A DNA stretch of 17,500 nt from Botryococcus braunii. Taxonomy: Eukaryota; Chlorophyta; Trebouxiophyceae. The notes under the pieces were generated by a model. That model was not told where the DNA came from and did not search any database. It was given only the letters and a program-made list of their open reading frames with translations. Shown here piece after piece: positions 1 through 9,798 of the stretch (its first letter is position 1; each line of letters opens with the position of its first letter). Both the position numbers and the translations under genes were made by a program. The DNA is taken from the NCBI GenBank assembly GCA_002005505.1, contig KV908354.1, positions 344,768 through 362,267 of the forward strand. The letters run 5' to 3'.

Positions 1-490
1 TTGTGTAGTTGTCCAGAAGCTGTATGAAAAGATGGTACGTCCCACGCCGCAATAAGGCCTCGTTCACAGATGAGAAAAGAGGCGCATTTGCGACATCAGT
101 CTGATCGAATCCTCGTTTGGACGCCTGTAGGTATGATAAGGGACATTCAGTATTGTGCACTACCAGGGTGCCATAGAAAGACCCGTCGTGTAACTTGTTC
201 ACAGACTCCAGAATTTGAAAACTCATTTCGCTAAAATTATCACTTGCAATCATATTGCAGGACTGCAAAAGATTTCAACCAGTTGAAATCAGTAACATTT
301 TCATTGATATTTCTTCACACATGCAAATATTTTTGCGGCAGCGTAAAATCACGACAGCAGTCGGCGGGTAGACCTGGAGATTCAAAGAATAATCAGTCCC
401 ATGCTGGGCACGATTTTGGTCCAATTCATACAACTTCTGACAGGCTGCACTGAGGCTATTCAATTCTGCTTGTGGTATTGGGACTCCCAT
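1..490 (-). CDS. EndoU-family (XendoU-like) endoribonuclease, N-terminal part
   Basis: Partial gene running off the left edge. Exon 1 is 490-374 (39 codons); exon 2 starts at 124 and continues past base 1. The 249-base intron has donor CAG|GTCTAC and acceptor CCTACAG|GC, both in phase 0. The start ATG at 490 has a strong context (ACCATGG), and an in-frame TAG lies one codon upstream (496-494). Exon 1 encodes QAELNSLSAACQKLYELD, then QNRAQHGTDYSLNLQ; exon 2 encodes APLFSSVNEALLRRGTYHLF and IQLLDNY. These match the characteristic start of the eukaryotic EndoU domain: a helix ending in LW/YELDxNR, then DYxLNLQ, PLFxxVNEAL, TYxxFIxLLDNY. Family members are metal-stimulated RNases cutting at uridines, with two catalytic His and a Lys in the C-terminal half. 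That half is outside the window, so activity cannot be judged. No signal peptide is seen, so a cytosolic or nuclear location is likely. Confidence 0.87.
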
Positions 491-2830
491 GGTCTATACT
501 CGATGCCGTTGCAGAGCACAGCAAGCTTAGTACCTCAGACTCTGAGACTGTCGCACTAAGGCCTACAAGCCATAATTGCGTGAGATTTCCAGAGAAGAGC
601 TTCAGCCTTGGAGCGTATGCAGCGAAGTTTGGCGGGGACGACGTACTCGAGAATCGTAATCGGATGGGTACTTCTACGCTGGGAGCCTGGGAACTCTCGG
701 GGGCAAGGGCGTGACGGTCCCGATGGGACCCCCACACGATCTGGCGGATCTGGCACGATCTGTTCCCTGTCCCACAAATTAAATCTCGGAAGCCCTGGCC
801 ATGACAGCCTATCATTGATAGGGCAGTACTGATAACGCTTGTAGTCCTGTGTATTTAAAGGTATTTGCTTGTGGCATTCATGTGGTGCTGGTCCACAGCG
901 TTCAAAAGGAGACACAAGGGTCGTAGGGGGTCCGCCAGGTCATCACGTAGTCGTAGAAAGGAAGGACTTTAAGCAGAAATCGAACGAAAATTTGCACTCC
1001 TAAACGACTTTCTTTCCTTGGATCAGACTTTCGGGGGGTTTGAGCAGACTATCTGCTTGGAAGGGCGGGTCGCGTGCAGAGAGGTTCGACCCTCAACACA
1101 GACGAATTGTTGTGATCCTAGTATGTCGTGGACATTCAGTAATGTTCTGCTATGTGCTCAATGTTCTTTCGTTAACTTAACTGCTTCAAGTTCAATCATG
1201 CGGTGGTCATGCGGTGGTGGTGGTCATGCAGGTGGATACTCACGCAGGGGTGACCGACACATTATGAACCAATTACAATAGTGGTAACGTGCAAATCATC
1301 TTAAGGTACCTTTATTTTCCCAGTTTGTCGGTCATACTAAGTAAAACAGCTGCTTGGCCATAGAAAAGGGACGGTTGCTTCTTGGTGAGGGATGTACGGG
1401 ACAGATTTTCCCTGTTCTTGGGCCTGTCTGCTGATGGAAAGTTCAGCAGGCTGGGCTGGCCTGCTTATAAACTTGTGTTAACGGGTAATTATGTTTTATG
1501 CAGAAACAAAGAAGATTTGGAGCCATACATTAATATTAGCAATTCCTTCCGAAACGCAATCCCACCTGCAACAGAAGCTGATAGCAGATGCATCGGGAGT
1601 AAATTCGAAACGGAAGGTAAAATGCGTGTGCTATTCCCACGATTCTGAGCAGTGTCAAGCACATGAATGTACCAGTGTACTGTCGTCGCTTTCGCGACGT
1701 AGCCATCGGGGCTAGTAGCTTTTTGAAAGCACTTTTTTCACCAATGTTTGCATTTCTGATACGTTCTAAATAGCTTTGGAGGCCCATGCTGGAGTTTTCA
1801 AGGGTTTTAATTGTTTTTACCTGCATTAATCATGATTGCGTTGCAGTTGTCCATAAGGAACTGCTGAACCGTTCAGCAACGTTTATGCAAATTTGAACTA
1901 CAAGTATATGCGCTTTGCAAGAGTCTGAGGGGCTGGTGGCCGCGGTAGGCAATTCTTAACGGTTTTAACTATTTTTGGGGTGTGCCGGAACTAATCGGAA
2001 GGGGTTTTAGTTGTTTTTGAGGTCCTGTAGCTGACATTTCCTGGGTTTCTTATTGTTCCGAAGACTAAAAAATGACGCTATAAATGTCGAAGCGCCAATC
2101 CGGTGTTCTATTTTTGATGCCAAGTCCACATTCCGGGTGTCGTAGTTGTTTCTCGATTACTTGGCAGTCTGTGTGCCGTTACACGGTCCTTTCTTTCGTT
2201 TTAGAAGTGTTTATGAGTACAACTCTCACGCCCTGTTCACGCTAGCTTTGAAACCTTGCTTTTCAGTGTGGCTGGCAAGGGCCCTTCTCACATCCCGCTA
2301 TCACCGATGCATCTCTGCAAGCACCGATATCTGTAATAGGCTCAACAGCCCTAGAATCTCCAACTCTTTTTATCCAGTCCACGTATACACGGTTTGTCAG
2401 GGTCTCAGCCCGCCTTCGTTCCCCATGGTCGCAGGGTGGAGGGGAGGCTCCTGCGATGGGCCTAGATGGACAGATTGTTTTCTCCAAATCTGTGCATTAG
2501 CAGTATTTAATAGCGCTTGGTGTATGTCTTTTTGACTTCTCCCGTCGAGATCAGGGCCAAGATTGCTGCTCTTCTAGCATGCACGCCCTGCCGCTTTCCT
2601 GGCTAGCTCCCCCTTTGATAAGTGCATGGGTGCTCCAATCCCTTTCCAGACTCTGTGAAGGCCTCCTTCCAATCCCACACAAAACCTGATGGAACCATGC
2701 TTGCAGCAATGCCCAACTTTGGGTAATGGGATCCCATTGCAGGCAGCGCAGACGTTTTGGACTAAGCAGCCACCAGCCAGCCGCCAGGTTTCCCACTGAG
2801 CTTGTCCGGGTGTTTATTTTGCTCCGCCTT
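491..2830. other. Upstream and intergenic region with no recognised gene
   Basis: This is the presumed promoter side of the EndoU gene followed by intergenic DNA. Open frames here are short, overlap on both strands, lack good splice sites and resemble no family I know. Small local repeats are visible: a CGGTGGTCATG-type repeat at about 1200-1235, and three copies of a GGTTTTAxTTGTTTTT-like motif at about 1802-1820, 1958-1976 and 2003-2021. No TATA box or tRNA cloverleaf could be placed with confidence. Confidence 0.5.
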
Positions 2831-3423
2831 GGGCGAACAGTGAGTTGTTCAAGCCGCGGACATTCGCGGAAAGTTGCACAGGCAAAGCCCAGCCTGGGGG
2901 AAACCTTGGTGGAAGGTTTCACAGACAAAGCTCAGGCTGATAGACACATCCGCAGAACTTCTGAGGGACAAAGTTTATTTCTAGGGGGAACAATCTGTTG
3001 CTTGAGGGACGGAGGAATTACCATAATTGGAAGAGGTTGCACTCTGCTTGGGCAAAAGCAGAGACGCTGTTAAGCTGCAAAGAGTTTTCGGAATTTGCCC
3101 AGGCTACGCTCTGCCTGGGGCGGGTAAATATTGCTCGAGCCGCAGAGACATCTGCAGAAATCTTGCTCCTACTTTTTTCTGCCAGAGGTAGACAATTGTT
3201 GGTGGACCCGAGCAAACATTCTAGGAATTTGCTGGCATGTGTGCAAGTCGCTCAAGCGGGTTTGAGACAAGTGATCCCTTGGTGAAGCTGTGCGTACATT
3301 TGCGCAAATTTGCAGACATTTGCAGAGCAGAAATGCGCTCTGTCTGAGGCGGAATTTTTGTTGGTGGAGCTACTCAGACAGTTGCAACATTTCCGTAAAT
3401 TGGCACGAATTTCCTCGGGCATA
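2831..3423. repeat. Degenerate repeat region upstream of gene 2
   Basis: Variants of a block resembling TTGCTCAAGCCGCAGACAT, CGCGGAAATTTGCACAGGC and CTCTGCCTGGGG recur at about 2832-2900, 2985-3060, 3067-3122, 3121-3175 and 3290-3370. The copies are strongly diverged and of variable length. The run ends close to the ATG at 3424, where composition shifts to GC-richer, clearly coding sequence. It probably holds the promoter and 5' UTR of the downstream gene; no specific core element is recognisable. Alignment by eye only. Confidence 0.4.
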
Positions 3424-4218
3424 ATGACATGGAAAACGCAGACCGGGGTGCGCACCTTGGACCAGGCGGAAGCGCGGGTCTTTTCCAAAGCTGTGCTGGA
3501 CATGTTGGAGGTGTACATGCTGGATCCAAGGGAGGGCCTGAATTACAATGTACCCCTCACTGAGGGGCCCTTTGAGAACCTCACAACGGCGCAGAAGCTG
3601 ACCGTGCTGGAGGAGGTTGCCGAAGCGCTGCTCACCGTGACGCCCGTGCCGCAGCTGACGGCCGTCAAGGAGAATGCCATTGAGTATGTATTCCAATACC
3701 TCAAGCAGCAGTTCTTCGACTGCCTGGCGGATGCCGAGGACTGCCATGGGCGGAGCGTGCTGGACGCCCTGGGCTACGAGGGCCGGCCCAAGGCCCCACG
3801 CGGGGCGCCCGACGCTGCGAGGAGAGGTTCCCACGATGCAAGGGAAGGTTCCCACAACGCGAGGGGAGGCTCCCGCGACGCGAGGGGCGGCTCCGACGAC
3901 GCAAGCGGAGGCTCCTACGACGCATGCGGAAGCGTGGACGCCAGCGATTCTCAGGAGGACGACTGGGACGACGAGGAAGACGACTACGCTCCCTACATAG
4001 GCTGCATGGACCTGCACAAGTGGGAGGAGGCCATCGAGGAGCTTCTCGGGCGGATCCTGTGGGACCACGACTACGAATTGCAGAAGCAGGCTGACGTCCC
4101 GCCACCACTGTGGCAGGTGGCTCAGCTGGGCATTCCCCCATCCTACTTTTCCTGGTCCGTTCCTACTCGCAAGGGCGCTAAGGATCGTCTTTCTGCCTTG
4201 TGCGCACGCTTCTGCTAG
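3424..4218 (+). CDS. Uncharacterised 264-aa protein, two helical blocks plus heptapeptide repeat
   Basis: Uninterrupted frame ending in TAG. The frame is open from an ATG at 3310, but the first 38 codons would come from the repetitive upstream DNA. The ATG at 3424, where composition becomes coding-like, is preferred. Residues 12-100 form an N-terminal block with DPREGLNYNVPL (34-45), an amphipathic helix AQKLTVLEEVAEALL (56-70), then LTAVKENAIEYVFQYL (78-93). Residues 135-170 hold five heptads of the form GSxDAxG (GS at 135, 142, 149, 156, 163). An Asp/Glu-rich stretch follows (174-188). The C-terminal block is WEEAIEELLGRILWDHDYE (200-218), then LGIPPSYFSW. There are no transmembrane or signal segments. 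The pattern DPxxGLxYxxPL, LLEEVAxALL, ILWDxDxE, GIxxDYF resembles an uncharacterised family that I recall from algae and some bacteria; I assign no function. Intronless, unlike its neighbours. Confidence 0.85.
   Translation: MTWKTQTGVRTLDQAEARVFSKAVLDMLEVYMLDPREGLNYNVPLTEGPFENLTTAQKLTVLEEVAEALLTVTPVPQLTAVKENAIEYVFQYLKQQFFDCLADAEDCHGRSVLDALGYEGRPKAPRGAPDAARRGSHDAREGSHNARGGSRDARGGSDDASGGSYDACGSVDASDSQEDDWDDEEDDYAPYIGCMDLHKWEEAIEELLGRILWDHDYELQKQADVPPPLWQVAQLGIPPSYFSWSVPTRKGAKDRLSALCARFC
3826..3930 (+). repeat. 21-bp in-frame tandem repeat inside gene 2
   Basis: Five consecutive 21-base units encode GSHDARE, GSHNARG, GSRDARG, GSDDASG and GSYDACG. An imperfect eight-residue unit precedes them. 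The period is a multiple of three, so unit gain or loss preserves frame. The segment separates the two conserved-looking blocks and is probably a flexible linker. Confidence 0.85.
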
Positions 4219-5255
4219 CTGGCGTGCCCCTTCATGGCAGCCTCATACGTGCAGGTCATTTTTAGTCCCTTGTCGCCCCTTTTCTTTTTCTTTGTCCCCT
4301 CCAGCCCCCTTGTTTTTTTTGGGGGGGGGGGGGGGGCTTTCTGTTTTTTGGGGGGGGGGGGGGGGCTTTCTTGCCCCTTTTTTGGAGGGCTGGGGGAGGA
4401 AATTTGACGGAATAACAGTATACGCTTTTACTTGGTGCCAGCACTTCTTTCGCGGCATTTGTGGCCTAGTGTAGCAGAGGGCTCCAACCTCAACCCAGGG
4501 GCGGTCACAGCTGCCTTTTCCGGCTCGAGGTGTCACCTTCCAGCTCATGCCCTCTCACCTCGGAGAATCCAGTTCGGGGCAATGCTGATGTACGAGGGTG
4601 GGAAACTTAGGGAAAGGAAGATGACGAGGATAGGAAACTTGGCACGTACCCAAAAAGCTGGGTGGCCATATCTTGGCTACATGCGTGCCTGACCTCACCC
4701 GCCTCATGTCATTCCATTAGCAATGACATCCTCAGCGGTGCTCTTAAGAGTCCACTGCCTGTGGCAATATAATGAGAGGCCAAGAATATTCTCGGGCGCT
4801 CGATCCCATGTCGTGTCCCAGTTTGGGCGAGTTGTCACATGTCACAGGCCTTTAGTCTGCCAGCTCACCGTTTTTCTGTGAGGTGGGCATGAATCTAGTG
4901 TCAGTTTTAGAGATCTCCTCTTCTGGATTGTGGCAACGGGGCCCCTGTGGGGAACCCCCAGCAGTTGAGGATCCCCTGTGAGGCTTCCCTGGCAGGACTC
5001 CCCACACGGGTTGGCAGAAGGCGTATGAACACACTCGATTACGTACGTTGAGCGTACGCGTAGGCGTAGGCATTAGGCGTATCAGACCTCAAACTCACGG
5101 TGAGATGCAGGACAACATGCTGATCATTATCGACCGGCGTATACGTATTGGCATAACATTTTTCCATCGTCTTGCAGTACATTTAAGGGAAAGAAATTCG
5201 TTTTCTTGTAAGGATTCTGTGAAGGAGGTGACTGCGCCGTTAGATTAAGAAAGGA
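4219..5255. other. 3' flank of gene 2 and intergenic DNA
   Basis: No gene is recognised. The first 150 bases contain T-rich sequence and two T-run/G16 tracts, annotated separately. No TGTAA poly(A) signal occurs within several hundred bases of the stop; the nearest seen on this strand is near 5208. At 5040-5085 there is a short cluster of GCGTA-type repeats. Open frames here are short and unlike proteins. Confidence 0.45.
4313..4365 (+). repeat. Duplicated T-run/G16 tract
   Basis: Two copies of T(6-8)G(16) separated by CTTTCTG-type sequence: G runs at 4321-4336 and 4350-4365. The tract lies about 100 bases after the stop codon of gene 2, on its sense strand, so it may be in the 3' UTR. Runs of this kind can form G-quadruplexes. 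Similar C(n)A(n) or T(n)G(n) tracts recur at 13753-13774, 14621-14647 and 15285-15330. Confidence 0.9.
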
Positions 5256-5279
5256 AATCCTTGGAGATCTCCAAGGATT
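5256..5279. repeat. Perfect 24-bp palindrome
   Basis: The left arm AATCCTTGGAGA is exactly complementary to the right arm TCTCCAAGGATT with no spacer. A perfect 12-base arm is not expected by chance in a window this size. Confidence 0.95.
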
Positions 5280-6370
5280 CTAGGCAGTGTAGTCTTGTAG
5301 TCCATGTTCTTTCTAGAAAGTGGAGTCTTTTAGTCCGCATTTCCGGAACGGAACCTTCGTTTGATTCTAGTCGAAGAAAACAAGCTCACGGTGATCCTCC
5401 GTACTTACGAGTCGAGTTCAGTTGCCTTAACAGGTCGGGCACCAGACGGCAGGACACCATGGGAGAACCCTGAAAAGCTCCTGCTTGCCTGGAATACTGC
5501 ATACTTGTTATCTAAAGCACTAAAAATGGCAATTCTGGTGTTAAAACTGCCAGGAGCTGCCAGGAGGGCCCTGTTAACGCCAAAACATTTTGATACGAAA
5601 ACCGTAAGGGGGACCCGGTTTTACACGGAAACAGGTGCTTAACGTATTAAGTAGATACCCAAAAGTGTATCAGTTGCCAACCCTACTCCCCGCCCTTATG
5701 GATTTGAAACTTGTATTCCTTCAGAGGGTCCTGGAATCAAGAGTTGCAGTCAGTTCTGCGTGCTCGTGGGCGCAGGCGTGTCCCTAACCCAAAACCCAGG
5801 CCTGGGTTTTGTGCTTTATTAGGTCGTTCTCATGCATGAAGTCTGTGTGATATTAAGCATTTTGGGACTCCCTATCTGCAATGTATAGTGCTATGGGGGT
5901 CTATGGGGTCTTAAAGCCCATGGCCTTGGTCAGACAGTACTGTTACTCAGGGTCGTTTGTGTCCCGCTTCCATGTTTGGAAAACTTTGGCTTGCTTTGGC
6001 TTATTTGCGACCTTCAATTGAGGATAGCTACATATTTTTGGACGTCCCCTTCCCCCGGGTAATAACTAACGAACTGGTCGACTGTTAGCAATACTTCAGG
6101 TGTTCAAGTTGTAGGGAACTTCCTTTCGACAAATACCTTCATCGCTATAGGCTGGGACAAACTCAGAGTGTGGATCCGATATAGACATGACATATTGATA
6201 TCCAGTACTGGTAATCCAGGAATTCAGTATTCTGGATTCCAGCATGTGGGGATATATCCAGCATGATTATTATTATGTGGCCGATTTGACTTTAGACTCG
6301 GCCAATCTGTGATCACATGACAGGCTTGAGTATTTTGTCATCAAGTCGTGGTGATCACACCACATGCGAA
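5280..6370. other. Intergenic region, no gene seen
   Basis: No coding exon could be supported. The stretch contains a second perfect palindrome (5790-5811) and, at about 6195-6265, a cluster of TCCAG-containing short repeats including a CCAGTACTGG palindrome. Short open frames lack codon bias and splice-site support. Confidence 0.45.
5790..5811. repeat. Perfect 22-bp palindrome
   Basis: The left arm CAAAACCCAGG pairs exactly with the right arm CCTGGGTTTTG with no spacer. It is isolated in non-coding DNA. Confidence 0.95.
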
Positions 6371-6374
6371 ATTT

Positions 6375-6895
6375 CTTTTGTGGATAGTTCAATAACATTG
6401 ATGTGTTTAAAGACATAAAGACATAAATAAGAATCATGTGTTCGGAGATGCATCCGTAAGATTCTGTAGTACATGTTTCAAACATTACTATATTCAGAGA
6501 TGCTTCCGTGTCAAATTAGTAGCGCTACTATCTGTGTCAAATTTTGTAGCGCTACTGTTGCTGACAGAGATGCCTCCGGAGGCGTCCGGATCCACGTCAA
6601 GTTGTGTAGAGCTACTATCCGTGGCAAATTCTGTAGCGCTACTGTTGTGGATAGTTCAGTAAACATTGATGTGTTTAAAAAGCATCCATGGCAATTCGGT
6701 AAAGACATAAACAAAGAATCATGGGTTCGGGGATGCATCCGTAAAATTCTCCAGTACATGTTTCAAACATTACTATGTTCAGAGATGCCTCCGTGTCAAA
6801 TTCTGCTAGCAGATGTTTTAAACACATTAACGTGTTCACGGACGCATCCGTGACCATGTTGTGGTAAATACTTTAATAAACGTGGATGTGTTCAG
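6375..6895. repeat. Degenerate satellite, about 55-bp monomers with higher-order duplication
   Basis: Recurring motifs are GATGCATCCGTG, CAAATTCTGTAG, ACATGTTTCAAACATTACTA and TGTTCAGAGATGC. Copies follow each other from about 6440 to 6895. A larger duplication is visible: the segment GTGGATAGTTCA...GATGTGTTTA at about 6380 recurs at about 6650, and CATGTTTCAAACATTACTAT at about 6472 recurs at about 6759 (offsets about 270-290 bases). A GTAGCGCTAC sub-motif appears three times between. Open frames across it have repeat-like translations and are not considered genes. Confidence 0.8.
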
Positions 6896-7520
6896 GGACT
6901 CGCATAACTTAATGACTAATAAGCTCCAAATTAGTTATCATTACCGGTACATCGCTTGGGGCGGTGCAGCAGGGCCTTTAGCAATTTCCTTATTGGGAGC
7001 AATTCCACTTTTGGACCGTGGATTGTTGAATATGCATCAATGCTATCCTGTTCCACCCGTAAAGCATACGATAAGACTGCAATTTTGCCTTGTAAGCAAT
7101 TTCCCAACAAAATGTTGGCAATACATGTGTGTATGTGCGCATGTGGCTAAGGCTGGGGTGTCATCACCCTCAGGAAAGATCTTTATGGATCCGTACTGAG
7201 CCAAAATACACAGTAATAATGCTGTATACTATGTATAAATTAGTTTCTTCAATGGCACTTGCTGGCATGCCGGGCGCGGCCATATCCCTCGAGGCACCTG
7301 CGTGGATCCCTCGAGAGCTCCTTACGGTTGGATTGGGATGGACACCAATGTTCACATGTCCGGCTGTCCGACATGTCCGACAACAGTTGTTGCATCAATT
7401 GCGGCAGAGGATCCTTTTTTAGAAGAGGTTCAAGGATAGATCCACGCCAGAGAGTTGACCAGTAATAAAGTCTCTATGGTACGAAGACTCTTAAGGGGAT
7501 GCAAAAGTTCAGTCCATCGT
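6896..7520. other. Intergenic region, no gene seen
   Basis: No exon with coding character and matching splice sites was found. Minor features are a repeated ATCCCTCGAG motif (7280-7315) and a CATGTCCG/TGTCCGAC direct repeat (about 7355-7382). Confidence 0.4.
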
Positions 7521-7735
<215 letters not shown>

Positions 7736-7904
7736 CCACGACCCCCCCCCCTCCGATGGAGCACAAAATTCAAGATCAACGCGCAAGGCTGACCGCCTGT
7801 TCCTGAGTATGGGCTACGTGTGTGGTCCCTACTTAACAGTCGTGGTATTGAAGAATTGTTACTCATACAAACTTGTACAGGGGTGGTGAGTGGGTAGGGC
7901 ATGT

Positions 7905-7948
7905 GTGTCCGTGCGAGTGCGTGCGTGCGTGTGCGCGTGCGTGCGTGC

Positions 7949-8039
<91 letters not shown>

Positions 8040-8040
8040 T
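7905..8040. repeat. (GT)n microsatellite with (GTGC)n flank
   Basis: GTGCGTGC repeats (about 7910-7952) grade into pure (GT)n (7953-8036). The array is in inverted orientation to the (CA)n array 260 bases upstream. Confidence 0.97.
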
Positions 8041-8215
8041 CTGTACGCGCGCACAGGTTCCTGGAAACAAGGGAGAAGGTGATGGACAATATAGGGGATT
8101 AAAGGCGGTCGCGGTGGATGCATCCCAAGGGTATACATTACAAGCATAAGTTCTCTCCTGCCCCTGCCCCCAGGTACAGTACACCACAAAGCGATGAGAA
8201 TTCACATTTGCCGAT

Positions 8216-9119
8216 ATGTACATGAGCACTGCAATCATTCTGAGCAGCGGCACGCAACCCGGTCCAGCAAGAGACAAAAACTCCAAGCACAGCCTACTTA
8301 CAATCAGTCGTTTCGACAAAGTAATTACCCGGGGCGACTCAGAATTAAAATATATAAGAATAAATTCAAAAACGGATCACTTTATGCCAAAAGGCACGAC
8401 CCAAAAAAAAAGCCACCCAGAAATATTATCGATCGACAGTCAGGCATTTAGAGGGCACACATTGCCGCCATGCACACAAAGCTCATGGCTGTGCAAAGCT
8501 GCTCCTGCATCCAATGGAAAGTTGGTTTCACCGATGACCACTTGCAAAGCGTGGCCACTTTGACCAATAACTCAATCAGAACCGTCAAAGACTGCCAACA
8601 GCCTGAATTGTGGAAGCCAGAAGAGCACATAATGTGCACAAGGTTGCAAAAATCTGGCTAGCAAACGGACAGTGGGCAGATGGCGAGATACATGAAATCA
8701 GTCAAAACAGTACAACGCAGATGCTTAAAAGCTGTGCAATTGCGTTGCTGCCAAAGCATATAATGCATGCAATACACGAGGGTATAATGCATGCAATACA
8801 CAGGCCTAGGAAAGACAACCCTGAGGCTTGTTCAGTGTGCGGTTCTCAGGGTAACAAATCACCCACATTGACCGGTCAAGCTGGGCACGAGGAGGCAAAC
8901 GCACCTCTACATATCAAGTACTTATTGACCGTTAAAACTAACGAGACGGTCGCAAGGCCATACCTATTCGAGAGGGTACAAACTCAGGTCGGCGGTTGCG
9001 AACCCGATTCAATGCCAACTCAGCGCGCTAGATCACTCTTTTCCATTATGTGGGGTAGATTCACCATACTGGTGAGCGTCTCAATCCCACGACCTTCAAA
9101 TTCCACTGACCAACTTTGA
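8216..9119 (+). other. Overlapping long open frames of uncertain status
   Basis: Three plus-strand frames overlap in series: 8216-8563, 8470-8661 and 8610-9119. The last is 169 codons, has no ATG at its 5' end, and contains a CSVCG motif and a duplicated IMHAIH segment. I recognise no family, and no splice sites join the frames cleanly. They could be a decayed mobile element, exons of an unknown gene, or chance. The translation around 8760-8800 comes from a 19-bp direct repeat. Confidence 0.2.
8759..8801. repeat. 19-bp direct repeat
   Basis: TATAATGCATGCAATACAC occurs at 8759-8777 and again at 8783-8801, separated by five bases. Each copy contains a GCATGC-type palindromic core. Confidence 0.95.
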
Positions 9120-9798
9120 CTGTGCAGACAGGGCCCCCCCTCCCCCCGCTGTGGGAATACCTCCTAAAAAGGGTAGACAACATAGGAGTTGTTGCAGGGC
9201 TATATAGGGGTACGTGTGGGGGCAGCGCAGAATGCTATTGGTCCACCAAATCAGCAGAAACTGGACGGCAGTAGTGCTACTGCTACAGGGTATATCACCC
9301 AGAGAAAACAAACAGACAACCAAAATCGAAATTGTTCACCCTCAGAAAGGCACTTCTAAAGCAGCTCCCCGTAAAATGCGGAGTCAGGGAGGCTGTCCAT
9401 CTCACCCTCCTGCAATGGACGGATGGGAGCACGGTCCGTCAGCTAAGGCTCTCAACTGTGCATGCAGAGCGCTCGCTATGCCGTAGGGTCAATGAGCAGA
9501 TCACGTTTTTGACCCCGCAAAGGCACCCCTCTCATCAGCAATGCTTTGCGCTGCTGCACCAGCAGGCAAGATAGGCAACCCTGCAGTGGCACACTGGACG
9601 GTGCGGTGCCCTTATCCCCTAGATTGCATGCAGCCGGCAATCGGTGTAGAGCTTGTTTGAAAGCCTATGAAGAGTCATGTGGTGCTTTCTTGTCTTGCTC
9701 TTGCCCCCTCCCCATCCCTAGAACCAAGCCTCCTGATCGTCAGGAGGTGACCTGGGAGTGTCTGAGAGCAGGCCGCTCGCAAGCCAAATGTCTCATCC
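9120..9798. other. Intergenic region, no gene seen
   Basis: No convincing exon. A plus-strand frame at 9332-9574 is open but unrecognised and lacks splice support. A small inverted repeat, CCTCCTGA/TCAGGAGG with a three-base loop, lies at 9729-9747. Confidence 0.35.

Noticed and set aside
160..235. Possible extra exon in the EndoU intron (TTTTAG acceptor, GTAGTG donor)
   Set aside because: It is 67 bases long and would break the frame; the direct 374-to-124 join already reproduces the EndoU motif spacing.
456..915. Minus-strand frames upstream of the EndoU start
   Set aside because: An in-frame stop precedes ATG 490, the frames overlap each other, and no family resemblance or good donor joins them to exon 1.
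1070..1100. T-arm-like GGTTCGACC suggesting a tRNA
   Set aside because: No acceptor stem, D-arm or anticodon arm could be folded around it.
2551..2928. Minus-strand open frame of 125 codons
   Set aside because: No ATG, partly inside the degenerate repeat, and no recognisable motif; possibly an old element but unsupported.
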